64,000 nt of DNA from Bacteroidota bacterium (GCA_022573715.1 JACZTL010000010.1:22683-86682); one strand, 5' to 3'; positions 26,820-36,248 are shown, counted from the first letter of the stretch. The notes: generated by a model not told the origin, from the sequence alone. Program-made: numbers and translations.

Positions 26820-27167
26820 TTAAGGTTTTTTAAGTTCTGCAATTGCTTCTTCAACGCTATTACAAACCTTTAATACTCTTTCAAGTTGTGTTATTTTTAT
26901 AAGGGAATAAACTTTTTTCGATGGTGCAACTAATCTCATTTCTCCGCCATAGGAATTTAGTATTCTATTTGCTACGAGGATAGAACTTAATCCAGAGCTA
27001 TCACAAGATTCTACTTGACTAAGATCTATAATAAATTTTTGAGCATTTTCTACTTTTAAAAGCATTGTAAACTCACCCTTAACAAGTCCGGAAATGTTAG
27101 TATCTAAACGATTTTCATTTAGTTTGAAAATGGTTATATGATCTACTTTTTTTATTTCAAAATTCAT
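26820..27167 (-). CDS. STAS-domain anti-sigma factor antagonist
   Basis: 115 residues covering a single STAS domain. The phospho-acceptor Ser context is visible in ESCDSSGLSSILVANRIL (about residues 58-75). Such proteins are regulated by phosphorylation by a partner HPK/RsbW-type kinase and titrate an anti-sigma factor; no partner is encoded nearby. It lies in a run of minus-strand genes, 9 bp after the next hypothetical protein gene. Confidence 0.87.
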   Translation of the reverse strand: MNFEIKKVDHITIFKLNENRLDTNISGLVKGEFTMLLKVENAQKFIIDLSQVESCDSSGLSSILVANRILNSYGGEMRLVAPSKKVYSLIKITQLERVLKVCNSVEEAIAELKKP

Positions 27168-27176
27168 TATAAATCC

Positions 27177-27713
27177 TTAAAACATTTGTAAGCAATTTAC
27201 TAAATTTTTATATGCTTCTTCAGGTTCTTTGCCATTACAAGCAATTTGAAAATTATAAAACTTGTCAGAGCCTTTTTTCACAAAGCCGATTTTTAATTTG
27301 GATTTTACTTGAGAAACTGCATAACTATAAAACAAATTCTCTTTTCTATTTAAATCTATAACTACATCATAGTTCTTTTCATTTAATTTACTTATTAATT
27401 TTTTTGTGGGCAATTTTATTTTATTAACATCTCTAATTTCATGTTCAATTAAATTCGATCTTAATTTCGGATTTATTAAGCTTACCCTGTAATCTTTTGT
27501 CATTATTGTTGTATGTTTTGATTCTTTTTTTAAATATTCTAATACATAAATCGAGTGATGAAAATCTACCTCTTCTTCAGGCATCATAATTAGAAATGAA
27601 TATGAATTTTTTAACAAAGAGGAATATGTTATTTCATCAATAGATTGATTATTAATTCTTTTATTAATTAGATATTGAGCTATTATCGATTTTAAAAAGT
27701 CTGTTAATGCCAA
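27177..27713 (-). CDS. Hypothetical protein, Rossmann-like
   Basis: 178 residues, no signal peptide or membrane helix. The middle reads YSFLIMMPEEEVDFHHSIYVLEYLKK and the C-terminal half YDVVIDLNRKENLFYSYAVSQVKSKLKIGFV. This alternating strand-helix pattern resembles the N-terminal half of family 9 glycosyltransferases or the DUF6913-type proteins of Bacteroidota. No catalytic residues can be assigned. It lies 2 bp after ligA and 9 bp before the STAS gene, so it belongs to the same transcript. Confidence 0.6.
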   Translation of the reverse strand: MALTDFLKSIIAQYLINKRINNQSIDEITYSSLLKNSYSFLIMMPEEEVDFHHSIYVLEYLKKESKHTTIMTKDYRVSLINPKLRSNLIEHEIRDVNKIKLPTKKLISKLNEKNYDVVIDLNRKENLFYSYAVSQVKSKLKIGFVKKGSDKFYNFQIACNGKEPEEAYKNLVNCLQMF

Positions 27714-27715
27714 TA

Positions 27716-29737
27716 CTATTTCTCTAAATATTTTTTAAATTCTTTTTCGTTCAAAATGGCTACACTTAAGGACTCAGCTTTTTTTAATTTTGATCCTGGG
27801 TTTTTACCGCATAGTAGGTAATCAGTTTTTTTACTAACAATTGATGTTACTTTTCCGCCTCTATTTGTTATTTCCTCTCCGGCAGATTCTCTTGTGTGGT
27901 CTATTAAAGTTCCGGTAAGTACAAACGTTTTTTCTGTAAAAAATGATCCTTTTGTCTCAATTTTTTCTTCTTTAAAATTCAACCCATAATTTTTTAAGCT
28001 TTCAATCACTTTTAAGTTGATGTCATTTGAAAAATATCCATTCACACTTGAACTGATACTCGGTCCTAATTCGGGAATAGATGATATTTTATCTTCATCT
28101 GCATTTATCAATTTATCTATATCTAAAAAATAATCCGCAAGTTTTTTTGCTGCCCCACTTCCAACATATCTTATACCTAAAGCAAATAAAACTTTTGAAA
28201 ATGGCTTTGTCTTACTTTCTTCAATTGAGTTTAAAAGATTATCTACACTTTTTTCACCAAGTCTTTCAAATTTAATAATTTCTTCTTTTTTATTTTTTAA
28301 AGAATATATATCATCAAAATTATGAATCAGTTTTTCTTCGACAAATAAATCAATAAGTGCTTCACCCAATCCTTCAATGTCCATTGCCCCGCGAGAAGCA
28401 AAATGAATTAGTTTTCCTTTTATCTGTCCAACGCATTCACTGTTTACACAATAAATCGCCACTTCCTCTTCAGGCTTATAAATTTCACTCCCACAAACAG
28501 GACATTTCTTCGGAGGTAAAACTTTCTTTGATTTGTTGGGCCTTTCTTCCGTTATAACCGAAACAACTTTTGGTATTACATCCCCACCTTTCTCTATTAC
28601 TATTTTATCGCCTTCTCTAATATCCTTTCTATAAATTTCGTCAATATTATGAAGAGTTGCTCTGCTTACTGTTGAACCTGAGAGGAAAACGGGTTCCATT
28701 TCAGCAACAGGTGTAATTGCGCCTGTTCTTCCAACTTGCCAGGTAATTTTTTTAATTCTTGTAAATTCTTGCTTTGCTTTAAATTTATATGCAACTGCCC
28801 ATTTAGGTGATTTTGCAATACTGCCAATTATCTTCTGTTGTTTAATAGAATTAACTTTAATTACAACTCCGTCAATTTCATAACTTAGTGAATCGCGCAT
28901 ACTCTCAAATTGATGGCAAACATCTAATACTTCGTCTATATTTTCACACATTTTGTAATTTGGATTTACATTAAAATCTAAATCTTTTAAAACTTTTAAA
29001 TTTTGTTCCTGGGTTTGTAATTTATTCGAATTGTTCAGCAATAAAGTATAAATAAAAATATTTAAAGGTCGCTTAGAAACAATTTTGGGGTCTTGCATTT
29101 TTAATGTACCGGCAGCTGAGTTGCGAGGATTAGCAAATAATTTTTTCCCGTTTTTTACCCTTTCTTCGTTTAATTCTTTGAAACCTTCAATATCCATGAA
29201 AATCTCGCCTCTTACAATAAAATCGTTCAAAGGAAATGGAACCTTAACATTTGAATTTATTTTCAAAGGAACGGATTTAATTGTTTTAACATTAGCAGTT
29301 ACGTCTTCACCTACTGTTCCATCTCCCCTGGTTGCTGCAGAATTAATATAGCCGTTTTTATAATTGATGCTAATCGAAGCACCGTCAATTTTCATTTCTA
29401 TAACATAGCTAACTTTTTCATTCTCTAATAAAGCTTCTCTTACCTTTCTGTCAAAGTCCCACAAATCATTTTCGTTATACGTATTTGTCAAACTAAGCAT
29501 AGGAACAGAATGTTCAACAGGTTTAAACTCTTTGGTCAGATCCTTGCCGACTCTCTGAGTTGGTGAATCGGGTGTTATTAGTTGTGGGTTTTTCTCTTCA
29601 TGCTTCTCAAGCTCTTTCATAAATATATCATATTCTTGATCGCTAATTGACGGTTGGGTAAGAACATAATAATTGTACTCGTGTTTTTTAATTATTTTCC
29701 GAAGTTCTTTAATTCTTTTTAAAATTTTATCTGACAT
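27716..29737 (-). CDS. ligA: NAD-dependent DNA ligase
   Basis: Seals nicks during replication and repair. 673 residues, the usual length. Adenylation Lys116 in EMKIDGAS, the oligonucleotide-binding domain, a four-Cys zinc finger (CPVCGSE...CVNSEC, about residues 402-423), helix-hairpin-helix repeats (about 440-560) and a C-terminal BRCT domain (GKNPGSKLKKAESLSVAIL). An N-terminal Ia domain, EHEYNYYVLTQPSISDQEYD-like, is also present. Directly abuts the RodZ-like gene. Confidence 0.97.
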   Translation of the reverse strand: MSDKILKRIKELRKIIKKHEYNYYVLTQPSISDQEYDIFMKELEKHEEKNPQLITPDSPTQRVGKDLTKEFKPVEHSVPMLSLTNTYNENDLWDFDRKVREALLENEKVSYVIEMKIDGASISINYKNGYINSAATRGDGTVGEDVTANVKTIKSVPLKINSNVKVPFPLNDFIVRGEIFMDIEGFKELNEERVKNGKKLFANPRNSAAGTLKMQDPKIVSKRPLNIFIYTLLLNNSNKLQTQEQNLKVLKDLDFNVNPNYKMCENIDEVLDVCHQFESMRDSLSYEIDGVVIKVNSIKQQKIIGSIAKSPKWAVAYKFKAKQEFTRIKKITWQVGRTGAITPVAEMEPVFLSGSTVSRATLHNIDEIYRKDIREGDKIVIEKGGDVIPKVVSVITEERPNKSKKVLPPKKCPVCGSEIYKPEEEVAIYCVNSECVGQIKGKLIHFASRGAMDIEGLGEALIDLFVEEKLIHNFDDIYSLKNKKEEIIKFERLGEKSVDNLLNSIEESKTKPFSKVLFALGIRYVGSGAAKKLADYFLDIDKLINADEDKISSIPELGPSISSSVNGYFSNDINLKVIESLKNYGLNFKEEKIETKGSFFTEKTFVLTGTLIDHTRESAGEEITNRGGKVTSIVSKKTDYLLCGKNPGSKLKKAESLSVAILNEKEFKKYLEK

Positions 29738-30595
29738 TTAGTTATTTGTGAAGGTGGGTTCTGTCTTTAAAATATTTATACCTTTTTTTGTTATTAAAAG
29801 ATATTTAACAAGTTTATTTTTACCAGAGATATTCAATTCATTTCCATCAAGATTTAATGAAACACCGCCGGAGTTGCCTATTATCATAACAAATTTTTCG
29901 AACGAGTTAATATTTATCTTTGAACCTGGAAACAATGTAAATTCTTTGGGTTCATTTGTATCAGACTGTACTTTAATCCACGAAGTATCCGTCGCAGAGA
30001 TAAGTAATATTAATGCATCTTCTTTTTTTAAAGTTGTATTAGATTTCTTTTTATCTTCAACAAATCTTTGTTGGTTTTCTTTTCTTACTTCTTCATAGGG
30101 TTTTTCTTTTACAATTATTTCGGGTTTGTTATTTGAATTGAAAATAAGTAAAGCAATTATAACAAGTAAAATAACTCCGCCAACTATTGCTAATATTTTA
30201 ACGTTCTGTTTATCCGAAAAGAAATTAAAACCACCAGATGGTTGATTGTTTTGAATGGTATTATTTTGTTGCTCTCCATATGATTTTTCTTTAACATCAG
30301 ATTTTTCTTTTTTATCGGTTTGTACTACTTCTGTTTCATCTTTACTTTTATTATAGTCAATTCCTTTTTTAGCAGCCTCATATTTTTTTATAGTTTCATT
30401 AACATCGAGTCCTACAAATTTAGCATAATCTTTAATAAAAGCTTTTACGTATAGTTCAGGAAGAAATGAAAAGTCACCTTTTTCTATTGATTGTAAAAAC
30501 TTAATATCAAGCCTAGATCTGGCGGATAAATTTTGAAGTGTTATATCTGCTTTTTCTCTAGCTTTTTTTAATTCTTGTGCAAATTTATTTAGCAT
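29738..30595 (-). CDS. RodZ-like protein: HTH domain, one membrane helix, C-terminal domain
   Basis: 285 residues. An N-terminal Xre-type helix-turn-helix (LKKAREKADITLQNLSARSRLDIKFLQSIEKGDFSFLP, about residues 9-46), a charged linker, a single membrane helix (KILAIVGGVILLVIIALLIF, about 129-148), and a periplasmic domain of DUF4115 type (ISATDTSWIKVQSDTNEPKEFTLFPG). This is the RodZ layout: cytoplasmic HTH contacting MreB, periplasmic beta domain. Function in cell shape is inferred from family; no mreB is present nearby. Confidence 0.82.
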   Translation of the reverse strand: MLNKFAQELKKAREKADITLQNLSARSRLDIKFLQSIEKGDFSFLPELYVKAFIKDYAKFVGLDVNETIKKYEAAKKGIDYNKSKDETEVVQTDKKEKSDVKEKSYGEQQNNTIQNNQPSGGFNFFSDKQNVKILAIVGGVILLVIIALLIFNSNNKPEIIVKEKPYEEVRKENQQRFVEDKKKSNTTLKKEDALILLISATDTSWIKVQSDTNEPKEFTLFPGSKININSFEKFVMIIGNSGGVSLNLDGNELNISGKNKLVKYLLITKKGINILKTEPTFTNN

Positions 30596-30611
30596 ATAAA
30601 ATCAATATTTT

Positions 30612-31976
30612 TTAATTACACTTTATAATTTTAGCAGCAAAAGCACCATCAGTTTTATGAATATGAGACAAAGTTTGAATACAACCGTGTTCATCTATTA
30701 ATTCAGGAGGAAATTTGTTTGTGATATCTTTTAATTTAAATTCAGGATGATTTTGTAAAAATTTATTAACAATATCAAAATTTTCTTCAGGTTCTATTGA
30801 GCATGTACTGTAAACAACTATACCTCCGTTTTTTACTAAAGTAGAAGCTTTTTCCAATAATTTATATTGAAGCTCACTCATCCTTCTTAAATCAAGTAAA
30901 TCGTGTTTCCATTTAATATCAGGTTTTTTTCGTAATGTTCCTGAACCAGAACAGGAAACATCTGCCAATACTCTGTCAAAATTTCCATCTTCATAGTTCA
31001 TAGCATCAGTTTCAATGGTGTTCACACAAGTGATTCCGAGCCTATCTATGTTTTTTCTCAAAATTTTAAGTCTGCTTTCAAACCTGTCAATTGCAACAAT
31101 TTCGCCCTCATTGTGCATTAGTCCTGCAAGATAAGCTGTTTTCCCGCCTGGAGCAGCACACATATCTAAAACTCTCATACCAGGTTCAACATCTAAAAGC
31201 CTACAAGCTAAACCTGCACTTTCATCCTGAATATTAAAATATCCTTTCTTAAAATATTCCCATGATGTAATGTTAGATAAATTTTTTAATTTAAAGAATT
31301 CTGGTAAATATTTTCCCTGAGAAAAATCTAGGTTTACTGATTTTAATAATTCTTTAAATTCATCCTGGCCAACTTTTAATGCATTTACTTTTAAAGTAAG
31401 AAAAGGTTTTTCATTATTAATAGCCAATAATTTTTCTACTTCTTCTCTCCCGAATCTTTTTAAATATCGTTTAACCATCCACGAGGGGTGCGAATAGTAT
31501 GCTGTTAAATAACCCGGTAAATCTTCTTCAGGATTAGGGTATCTTATTCCGTTTTTATTTTTTAAAATATTCCTTAGTACTGCGTTTGTTAAATCCGCAG
31601 GTTTTTGTCCCTGAAGTTTTTTTACAAATTCTACTGCTTCATTTACAGCAGCATAATCGGGGACTCTATCCAAAAACAATATTTGATATAAAGCTACTCT
31701 AAGTCCATTTTTTAAATTCGGTATTGCTTTTGAAAATTGTCCTTTATAAAATCCATTCAGTATCCAATCTAATCTTCCCATCCATCTTACAACACCATGA
31801 ACAATTTGAAAGAGAAGTGCTTTGTCCACACTAATTAATTCAGGGTCTTTTAATTCAATGTCCAGCAGTTTATCAAGATAAGCGTCTGTCCTTTCAACCC
31901 TGTTTAATATTTTAACTGCTCTTCCTCTAACTCCTTCATAAAGGTTATGTATAGTATGTGCTTTAGTTTTACTCAT
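30612..31976 (-). CDS. rsmB: 16S rRNA m5C methyltransferase, RsmB/NOP2/Sun family
   Basis: 454 residues: a NusB-like N-terminal domain (about 15-160), then a SAM-dependent methyltransferase domain. SAM motif VLDMCAAPGGKTAYLAGLM (about 269-287), motif IV DVSCSGSGTLRKKPDIKW and the catalytic VYSTCSIEPEEN. Motif IV reads DVSCSG rather than the usual D-x-PCSG, so the Pro before Cys is replaced by Ser; the nucleophilic Cys of the TCS motif is intact. Two bp after the nucleotidyltransferase-like gene. Confidence 0.9.
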   Translation of the reverse strand: MSKTKAHTIHNLYEGVRGRAVKILNRVERTDAYLDKLLDIELKDPELISVDKALLFQIVHGVVRWMGRLDWILNGFYKGQFSKAIPNLKNGLRVALYQILFLDRVPDYAAVNEAVEFVKKLQGQKPADLTNAVLRNILKNKNGIRYPNPEEDLPGYLTAYYSHPSWMVKRYLKRFGREEVEKLLAINNEKPFLTLKVNALKVGQDEFKELLKSVNLDFSQGKYLPEFFKLKNLSNITSWEYFKKGYFNIQDESAGLACRLLDVEPGMRVLDMCAAPGGKTAYLAGLMHNEGEIVAIDRFESRLKILRKNIDRLGITCVNTIETDAMNYEDGNFDRVLADVSCSGSGTLRKKPDIKWKHDLLDLRRMSELQYKLLEKASTLVKNGGIVVYSTCSIEPEENFDIVNKFLQNHPEFKLKDITNKFPPELIDEHGCIQTLSHIHKTDGAFAAKIIKCN

Positions 31977-31978
31977 TT

Positions 31979-33229
31979 TTAGAAATATTCTTTTCTTTCT
32001 TTTATTGTAAGATTAAATATTTTTTTAAACAATTTTTTATCGATTGAATTAAAAGTTTTGTTGCGCCTTCCATAAACAATTGATGCAGTTTCTTCGGCTT
32101 TACTTAGCTTGTATTCCTCTGAAAATTCACACCCCCCCCAGGTATACGATGGAATAAATTTTTCTGGAAATCCTGCTCCGTAAATATTGCATGAAAACCC
32201 TATTACTGTAGCGGTATTTAACATAGTATTTATTGCAGTTTTTGTATGATCGCCAATAATTGCACCTAAAAATTTTGTATCTGTGTTTATTAGCTTTCCG
32301 TTTACTTTTACTTTAATGTTTCCATAATTATTTTTTAAATCACTACAGTTTGTATTTGCACCAAGATTTATCCAGCTTCCCAAATACGAGTGACCCATAA
32401 AACCCGCGTGCTGCTTATTTGAATAAGGAAGCATAATTGTATTTTCAACCTCCCCGCCTACTTTACAATATTTACCAATACTCACATTATCATAAAGTAC
32501 TGCGGCACTTTTTATTATTGATGATTCACCGACATAAACAGGTCCTTCAATTACTGCATTTGGATGAATAAAAACATTTTTATCAATACAAATTGGTCCT
32601 TTTGATGCATCCAATACTACACCGGGTTTTATCTTTACTCCTTTTTTTATAAAAATATCTTTTCTGTTTACACAATGCACTTCAGCGGGCAGAGTTTTTA
32701 TAAACGAAGATCTAAACTTTTTTGTAAAATAATTACAGTCATTTATTAATTCTACTTCATTTTTCTTTATTAAATCCCAAATATATTCTGTTAATTTTAC
32801 ATCAATTTGATCAAAAGGAATATGCTTAAAATAATTTTTATGAAATATTTCGGGCAGATTCTTTTTAAAAGATAATAGTTTTTTACCTGATAATTTTACT
32901 GCTACAATATTATTCCCGGATAAAAAAAGTTTATTTTCCGATTTTTTAGTTCTCAATAATTTTGATAAATTTTTATTAAATAATATTCTACCATTTATAA
33001 ACAAACACTCATCATCGAGTATCTTATTAACCACAATCTTAGGGTTATGTGTTTTTACAGACTCAACTAAATATTTTCTGCAGTGAAGTGAAATCTTTCC
33101 TCCCGGAAAATGGCGTTCAATTTTCTCGCGTAATGTGTTTATACCACAAACTAAATCATAAACCGGTCTGGAGAGTGTTAATGGTTTAAATTGTTCTGTT
33201 TTATCGTCTTCAAAAATACAAATCTGCAT
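31979..33229 (-). CDS. GlmU-like putative sugar nucleotidyltransferase (Bacteroidota type)
   Basis: 416 residues. The N-terminal half, opening ICIFEDDKTEQFKPLTLSRPVYDLVCGINTLREKIE, is characteristic of a divergent nucleotidyltransferase family common in Bacteroidota and related phyla. From about 200 onward there are hexapeptide repeats (KPGVVLDASKGPICIDKNVFIHPNAVIEGPVYVGE) ending in a conserved block with GFMGHSYLGSWINLGANTNCSDLKNNYG. The classical G-x-G-T/S-R-M nucleotide motif is absent, so activity is uncertain. Function in cell-envelope sugar metabolism is inferred. Confidence 0.82.
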   Translation of the reverse strand: MQICIFEDDKTEQFKPLTLSRPVYDLVCGINTLREKIERHFPGGKISLHCRKYLVESVKTHNPKIVVNKILDDECLFINGRILFNKNLSKLLRTKKSENKLFLSGNNIVAVKLSGKKLLSFKKNLPEIFHKNYFKHIPFDQIDVKLTEYIWDLIKKNEVELINDCNYFTKKFRSSFIKTLPAEVHCVNRKDIFIKKGVKIKPGVVLDASKGPICIDKNVFIHPNAVIEGPVYVGESSIIKSAAVLYDNVSIGKYCKVGGEVENTIMLPYSNKQHAGFMGHSYLGSWINLGANTNCSDLKNNYGNIKVKVNGKLINTDTKFLGAIIGDHTKTAINTMLNTATVIGFSCNIYGAGFPEKFIPSYTWGGCEFSEEYKLSKAEETASIVYGRRNKTFNSIDKKLFKKIFNLTIKERKEYF

Positions 33230-33337
33230 TGCAAACTCTTTATATAATTACTGTTAATAATTTAGCATTTTTTAAAATAATAATCTTTGTCTAATTAGCT
33301 AAATACAAATAAAAAAGTGATTTTATTTAAAATAAAA

Positions 33338-33358
33338 AATCCCGCATTAGGCGGGATT
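33338..33358 (-). terminator. Intrinsic terminator after rpmE
   Basis: AATCCCGC and GCGGGATT (8-bp arms) enclose a 5-base loop. On the minus strand it lies 22 bases past the rpmE stop and is followed by a T-rich run (TTTTTTA). It also has an A/T-rich flank on the other side and may act in both directions, but no plus-strand gene ends here. Confidence 0.85.
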
Positions 33359-33380
33359 AAAAACCCAACATTTATAATTA

Positions 33381-33629
33381 TTATTTCTTTTTAGCATATT
33401 TTCTATTAAATTTCTCAACACGTCCGGCTGTATCAAGTAATTTCTGTTTCCCTGTAAAAAACGGATGAGAACCACTTGAAATTTCTAACTTTACAAGGGG
33501 ATAATTATTTCCGTCTTCCCATTTAATTGTATCTTCTGTTTTAATGGTAGATTTTGTTAAAACAGCAAAGTCACAAGAACCATCTTTAAATACTACAGGC
33601 CTATAATTTGGATGTATTCCTTTTTTCAT
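33381..33629 (-). CDS. rpmE2: 50S ribosomal protein L31, type B (zinc-independent)
   Basis: 82 residues starting [18 protein letters not shown], with the typical [27 protein letters not shown]. It has a single Cys (residue 20) instead of the four-Cys zinc ribbon of type A, so it is the type B form, often used under zinc limitation. No zinc-free partner ribosomal genes or Zur site are visible. Monocistronic, with a terminator immediately downstream. Confidence 0.95.
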   Translation of the reverse strand: MKKGIHPNYRPVVFKDGSCDFAVLTKSTIKTEDTIKWEDGNNYPLVKLEISSGSHPFFTGKQKLLDTAGRVEKFNRKYAKKK

Positions 33630-33735
33630 CGTATGTCCTTAATAATAATATATAAAAAAATATGAATAGAAATATACTGAAGGGAGACAAAAAACACAAT
33701 AAAAAAGAAGTTCAAATATTAAGAGTTTTCATTTA

Positions 33736-34377
33736 TTATCTATTACTGTTTCTAAGCAACGCCTCTATTCTCTTTCTCATTTGTTCAATTTGAGCTCTTT
33801 GAAGTCTTTGTAAATATATTTGTTTATAGTCCAACCCGCGTTTATTTATAGTACCGTTCTGTGAAACAGAAGCAGGAATACTTCCATTATAATAAGTGTT
33901 AGATTGGGTGGACATCCCTGTTATTCTGATTCCTAAATTGGGATCATTTGTCGAGTTTGTTTTTTTATTTGATTTATTTTTCAAATTAAGTTGAGCTTTT
34001 TCTGTCGATTCAAATACATCATTATTGGTCTTTTGTTTTGTTTTATTTTCAACTTTTGCAGGATCGGTATTTATATTTTTAGAGATAACATCTATCCTAA
34101 CTCTCGGATTAGCCAATAAAGGATTTTCATCAATAGAGGGAACAAAAATATTTGTTAGAAAAAATATTAATACAATTGTAACGGCTAATCCTGCTGAAGG
34201 TATAATACGAGATGGCAAAAATAATTTATCAATAAAACTTAGTTCTTTTTCAAATTCACCTTGATTAATTCTTTCAAATAATTTTTGTTCAAAATTGAGT
34301 GGCGCCTCAATTTTTTTCAGGTTTTGTAAAACCCTTTTGACTCCGTTATATTTGAAGTCATCATTAAAATTTCTCAT
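33736..34377 (-). CDS. Membrane-bound anti-sigma factor (putative)
   Basis: 213 residues: a cytoplasmic N-terminal part (1-55), one membrane helix (IPSAGLAVTIVLIFFLTNIF, about 60-79), and a Ser/Asn-rich extracytoplasmic part ending in a coiled-coil tail (QIYLQRLQRAQIEQMRKRIEALL). It overlaps the ECF sigma factor gene by 4 bp, the classical sigma/anti-sigma pairing. The zinc motif of ZAS-type anti-sigma factors is not visible, so the call rests on topology and context. Confidence 0.7.
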   Translation of the reverse strand: MRNFNDDFKYNGVKRVLQNLKKIEAPLNFEQKLFERINQGEFEKELSFIDKLFLPSRIIPSAGLAVTIVLIFFLTNIFVPSIDENPLLANPRVRIDVISKNINTDPAKVENKTKQKTNNDVFESTEKAQLNLKNKSNKKTNSTNDPNLGIRITGMSTQSNTYYNGSIPASVSQNGTINKRGLDYKQIYLQRLQRAQIEQMRKRIEALLRNSNR

Positions 34378-34976
34378 TTTATTTCTAATTCCTTGTAAAT
34401 ATGTTTTAACAATTTTTGAAGTTGTGATCTCCCTCGGTTTATTCTTGATTTTACCGTACCAACGGTAATATTCATTATTTCTGAAATCTCTTCGTAAGAC
34501 AACTCCTGAATATCACGTAAAATTACTGCTTGCCTGTATGCAAGAGAAATTTTTAAAATCGCTTTCTGAATTATTTCATTCTTTATTCCACTATCGGTTT
34601 CAGTATCCGGTCTATATCTATTATCCGGAATTTCATAATTTTCATCGTTATCTTTGCCGTAAGCATTGATGGAAAACATCTTCCGGCGCTTTTGTCTTTG
34701 TAATTCAGTTTTTGCTAAATTACCTGCAATTGTATAAATCCAAGTAGAAAATTTAGCAATTGACCGATATGAATCTTTGTACCTATAAACTTTAATCATA
34801 GTTTCCTGTACAACATCATTACATAGTTCGTAATCACCAAGAAATCTAAAAACATAATTCATCAGAGGATTTTTATACCTTTTTACAAGAATTTCAAAAG
34901 CAACAACAGTATTGTTGTTTTGAAATTCAACTATGAGTTCTTCATCCGTAAAATCGTTAAAGTTTTTCTCAGTCAA
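34374..34976 (-). CDS. ECF-subfamily RNA polymerase sigma factor
   Basis: 200 residues with sigma70 region 2 (FEILVKRYKNPLMNYVFRFLGD...NDVVQETMIKVY, about residues 23-70; -10 recognition around STWIYTIAGNLAKTELQR) and region 4 (YRQAVILRDIQELSYEEISEIMNITVGTVKSRINRGRSQLQ, about 146-188). No regions 1.1 or 3, as expected for ECF. Overlapping anti-sigma gene downstream suggests envelope-stress control and probable autoregulation, which the sequence alone does not show. Confidence 0.93.
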   Translation of the reverse strand: MTEKNFNDFTDEELIVEFQNNNTVVAFEILVKRYKNPLMNYVFRFLGDYELCNDVVQETMIKVYRYKDSYRSIAKFSTWIYTIAGNLAKTELQRQKRRKMFSINAYGKDNDENYEIPDNRYRPDTETDSGIKNEIIQKAILKISLAYRQAVILRDIQELSYEEISEIMNITVGTVKSRINRGRSQLQKLLKHIYKELEIK

Positions 34977-35041
34977 TTATATTTTACTTTTTGTTAATAA
35001 AAATGTTTCCTATACAGTACAATAAATTACTTAATTTTTGT

Positions 35042-35066
35042 TAAAATCTAAAAAACATAGATTTTA
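35042..35066 (-). terminator. Weak AT-rich hairpin after holA
   Basis: TAAAATCTA and TAGATTTTA (9-bp arms) enclose a 7-base loop in the gap between holA and the sigma factor gene. It is all A/T pairs but two and lacks a clean T-run, so it is a weak terminator candidate or a chance palindrome. Confidence 0.3.
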
Positions 35067-35122
35067 TTGGAAATGTGTAGCAAATAAAGGACAATAAAAA
35101 ATAAATTAAGTTTAAATACTTC

Positions 35123-36121
35123 TTAAGATTGAAACATTTCAGCAAAAAGTATAGTAGCTAAAGTTTTTTTATCTGCATTAGTTGTTTTTATTGAAATATC
35201 AGTTTTTAACAGTGCTCTTGAAACACTTAACAAATCCTTATCTGTGTAAGACTTTCTCAGTTCCCGGCATTTAGAATAATAAAACGGATGAATTCCTAAA
35301 ATCTTTGCACCTTCACTCTGAGGAATTTTATCCCTGTCTAACTCAAAAACCCTGGAAACGGTCAAAAAATATCTGGTAAAGTAATTCAAAATTTCCGTTA
35401 ATTCTTTGCCGTTATCTAACATATTAAATGCAATTTTAAGTGTTTCAGAACTGTCCTTTTTTGCAACGGCATCTTGAAGTTCAAATATCGAAAATTCTTT
35501 AAAAGAAATGGCTAGTTTTTTAATGTCCTCAAAAGTTATTTCCGTTCTTCCACCAAGATAAGTAAATATTTTTTCGAGTTGAGCCTCAAGCATTTCACGG
35601 TTTTCTCCGACGAGGTCAGCAAGAAGTTGTGCGTTTTCATTTGTTAATGTTTTATTTTTAGAAGCTGCAAATGAAGACAACCAAGATAAAAGATATTTTC
35701 CTTTTAATGCTTTTGCCTCGTAAAGATAATTTAGTTTGTCTAAAGTTTTAAATGGTTCAGCTAATTTTTTTGGCAGGTTTCCGTTGTTAATTATTATTAG
35801 AACTGTAAAATCAGAAGGCGAATCAGCATAATTTTTTAGACCCTTTTTATCCTTTATCTCTTCAAATTCTTTTAAAACAATTAACTTCTTTTGAGAGCCG
35901 AAAGGAAATGTTGAAGCATTAGAGAGTACGTTTTGCAGGGTTACTTCTTTACCGTGAAAAATTTCTTTATCAAATTCGGATGTAATAAAGGAGTCAACAC
36001 TTTCAGAAATAATTTTTAATGTTAAATTAATGCTATAACTGTCTTCACCGTATAAAAAATATATCGGTTTAATTTCTTCTTTTTTTATTTCATCTTTTAT
36101 GTATAGTATTGATAATGGCAT
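35123..36121 (-). CDS. holA: DNA polymerase III subunit delta
   Basis: Clamp-loader delta subunit that opens the beta sliding clamp. 332 residues. Family features: KPIYFLYGEDSYSINLTLKII near the start, TFPFGSQKKLIVLKEFE (about 72-88), LAEPFKTLDKLN and the helical C-terminal collar segment (FELQDAVAKKDSSETLKIAFNMLDNGKELTEILNYF). Separated by 6 bp from the MetS-type small subunit gene. Confidence 0.9.
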   Translation of the reverse strand: MPLSILYIKDEIKKEEIKPIYFLYGEDSYSINLTLKIISESVDSFITSEFDKEIFHGKEVTLQNVLSNASTFPFGSQKKLIVLKEFEEIKDKKGLKNYADSPSDFTVLIIINNGNLPKKLAEPFKTLDKLNYLYEAKALKGKYLLSWLSSFAASKNKTLTNENAQLLADLVGENREMLEAQLEKIFTYLGGRTEITFEDIKKLAISFKEFSIFELQDAVAKKDSSETLKIAFNMLDNGKELTEILNYFTRYFLTVSRVFELDRDKIPQSEGAKILGIHPFYYSKCRELRKSYTDKDLLSVSRALLKTDISIKTTNADKKTLATILFAEMFQS

Positions 36122-36127
36122 ATTAAT

Positions 36128-36247
36128 TTAATTTTTATTTTTATTTTTCAACTTTTCAAATCTCATTGCTTTAAATAGAAAAAAAGTGAACCCTCCCCAA
36201 ACAATACCCAAAATCAAAACCATTGTAATAATAGAAATTGTACTCAT
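36128..36247 (-). CDS. MetS-type small subunit of NSS transporter
   Basis: A 39-residue frame starting MSTISIITMVLILGIVW with one membrane helix (about residues 5-27) and a basic Lys/Asn tail ending KNKNKN. Stop TAA at 36128-36130. It lies directly downstream of the NSS transporter gene (1 bp gap). This matches the small subunit described for the MetPS methionine transporter of Corynebacterium and annotated as MetS family in other bacteria. It is easily missed by length cut-offs. Likely needed for activity or stability of the large subunit; substrate unproven. Confidence 0.8.
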   Translation of the reverse strand: MSTISIITMVLILGIVWGGFTFFLFKAMRFEKLKNKNKN

Positions 36248-36248
36248 A

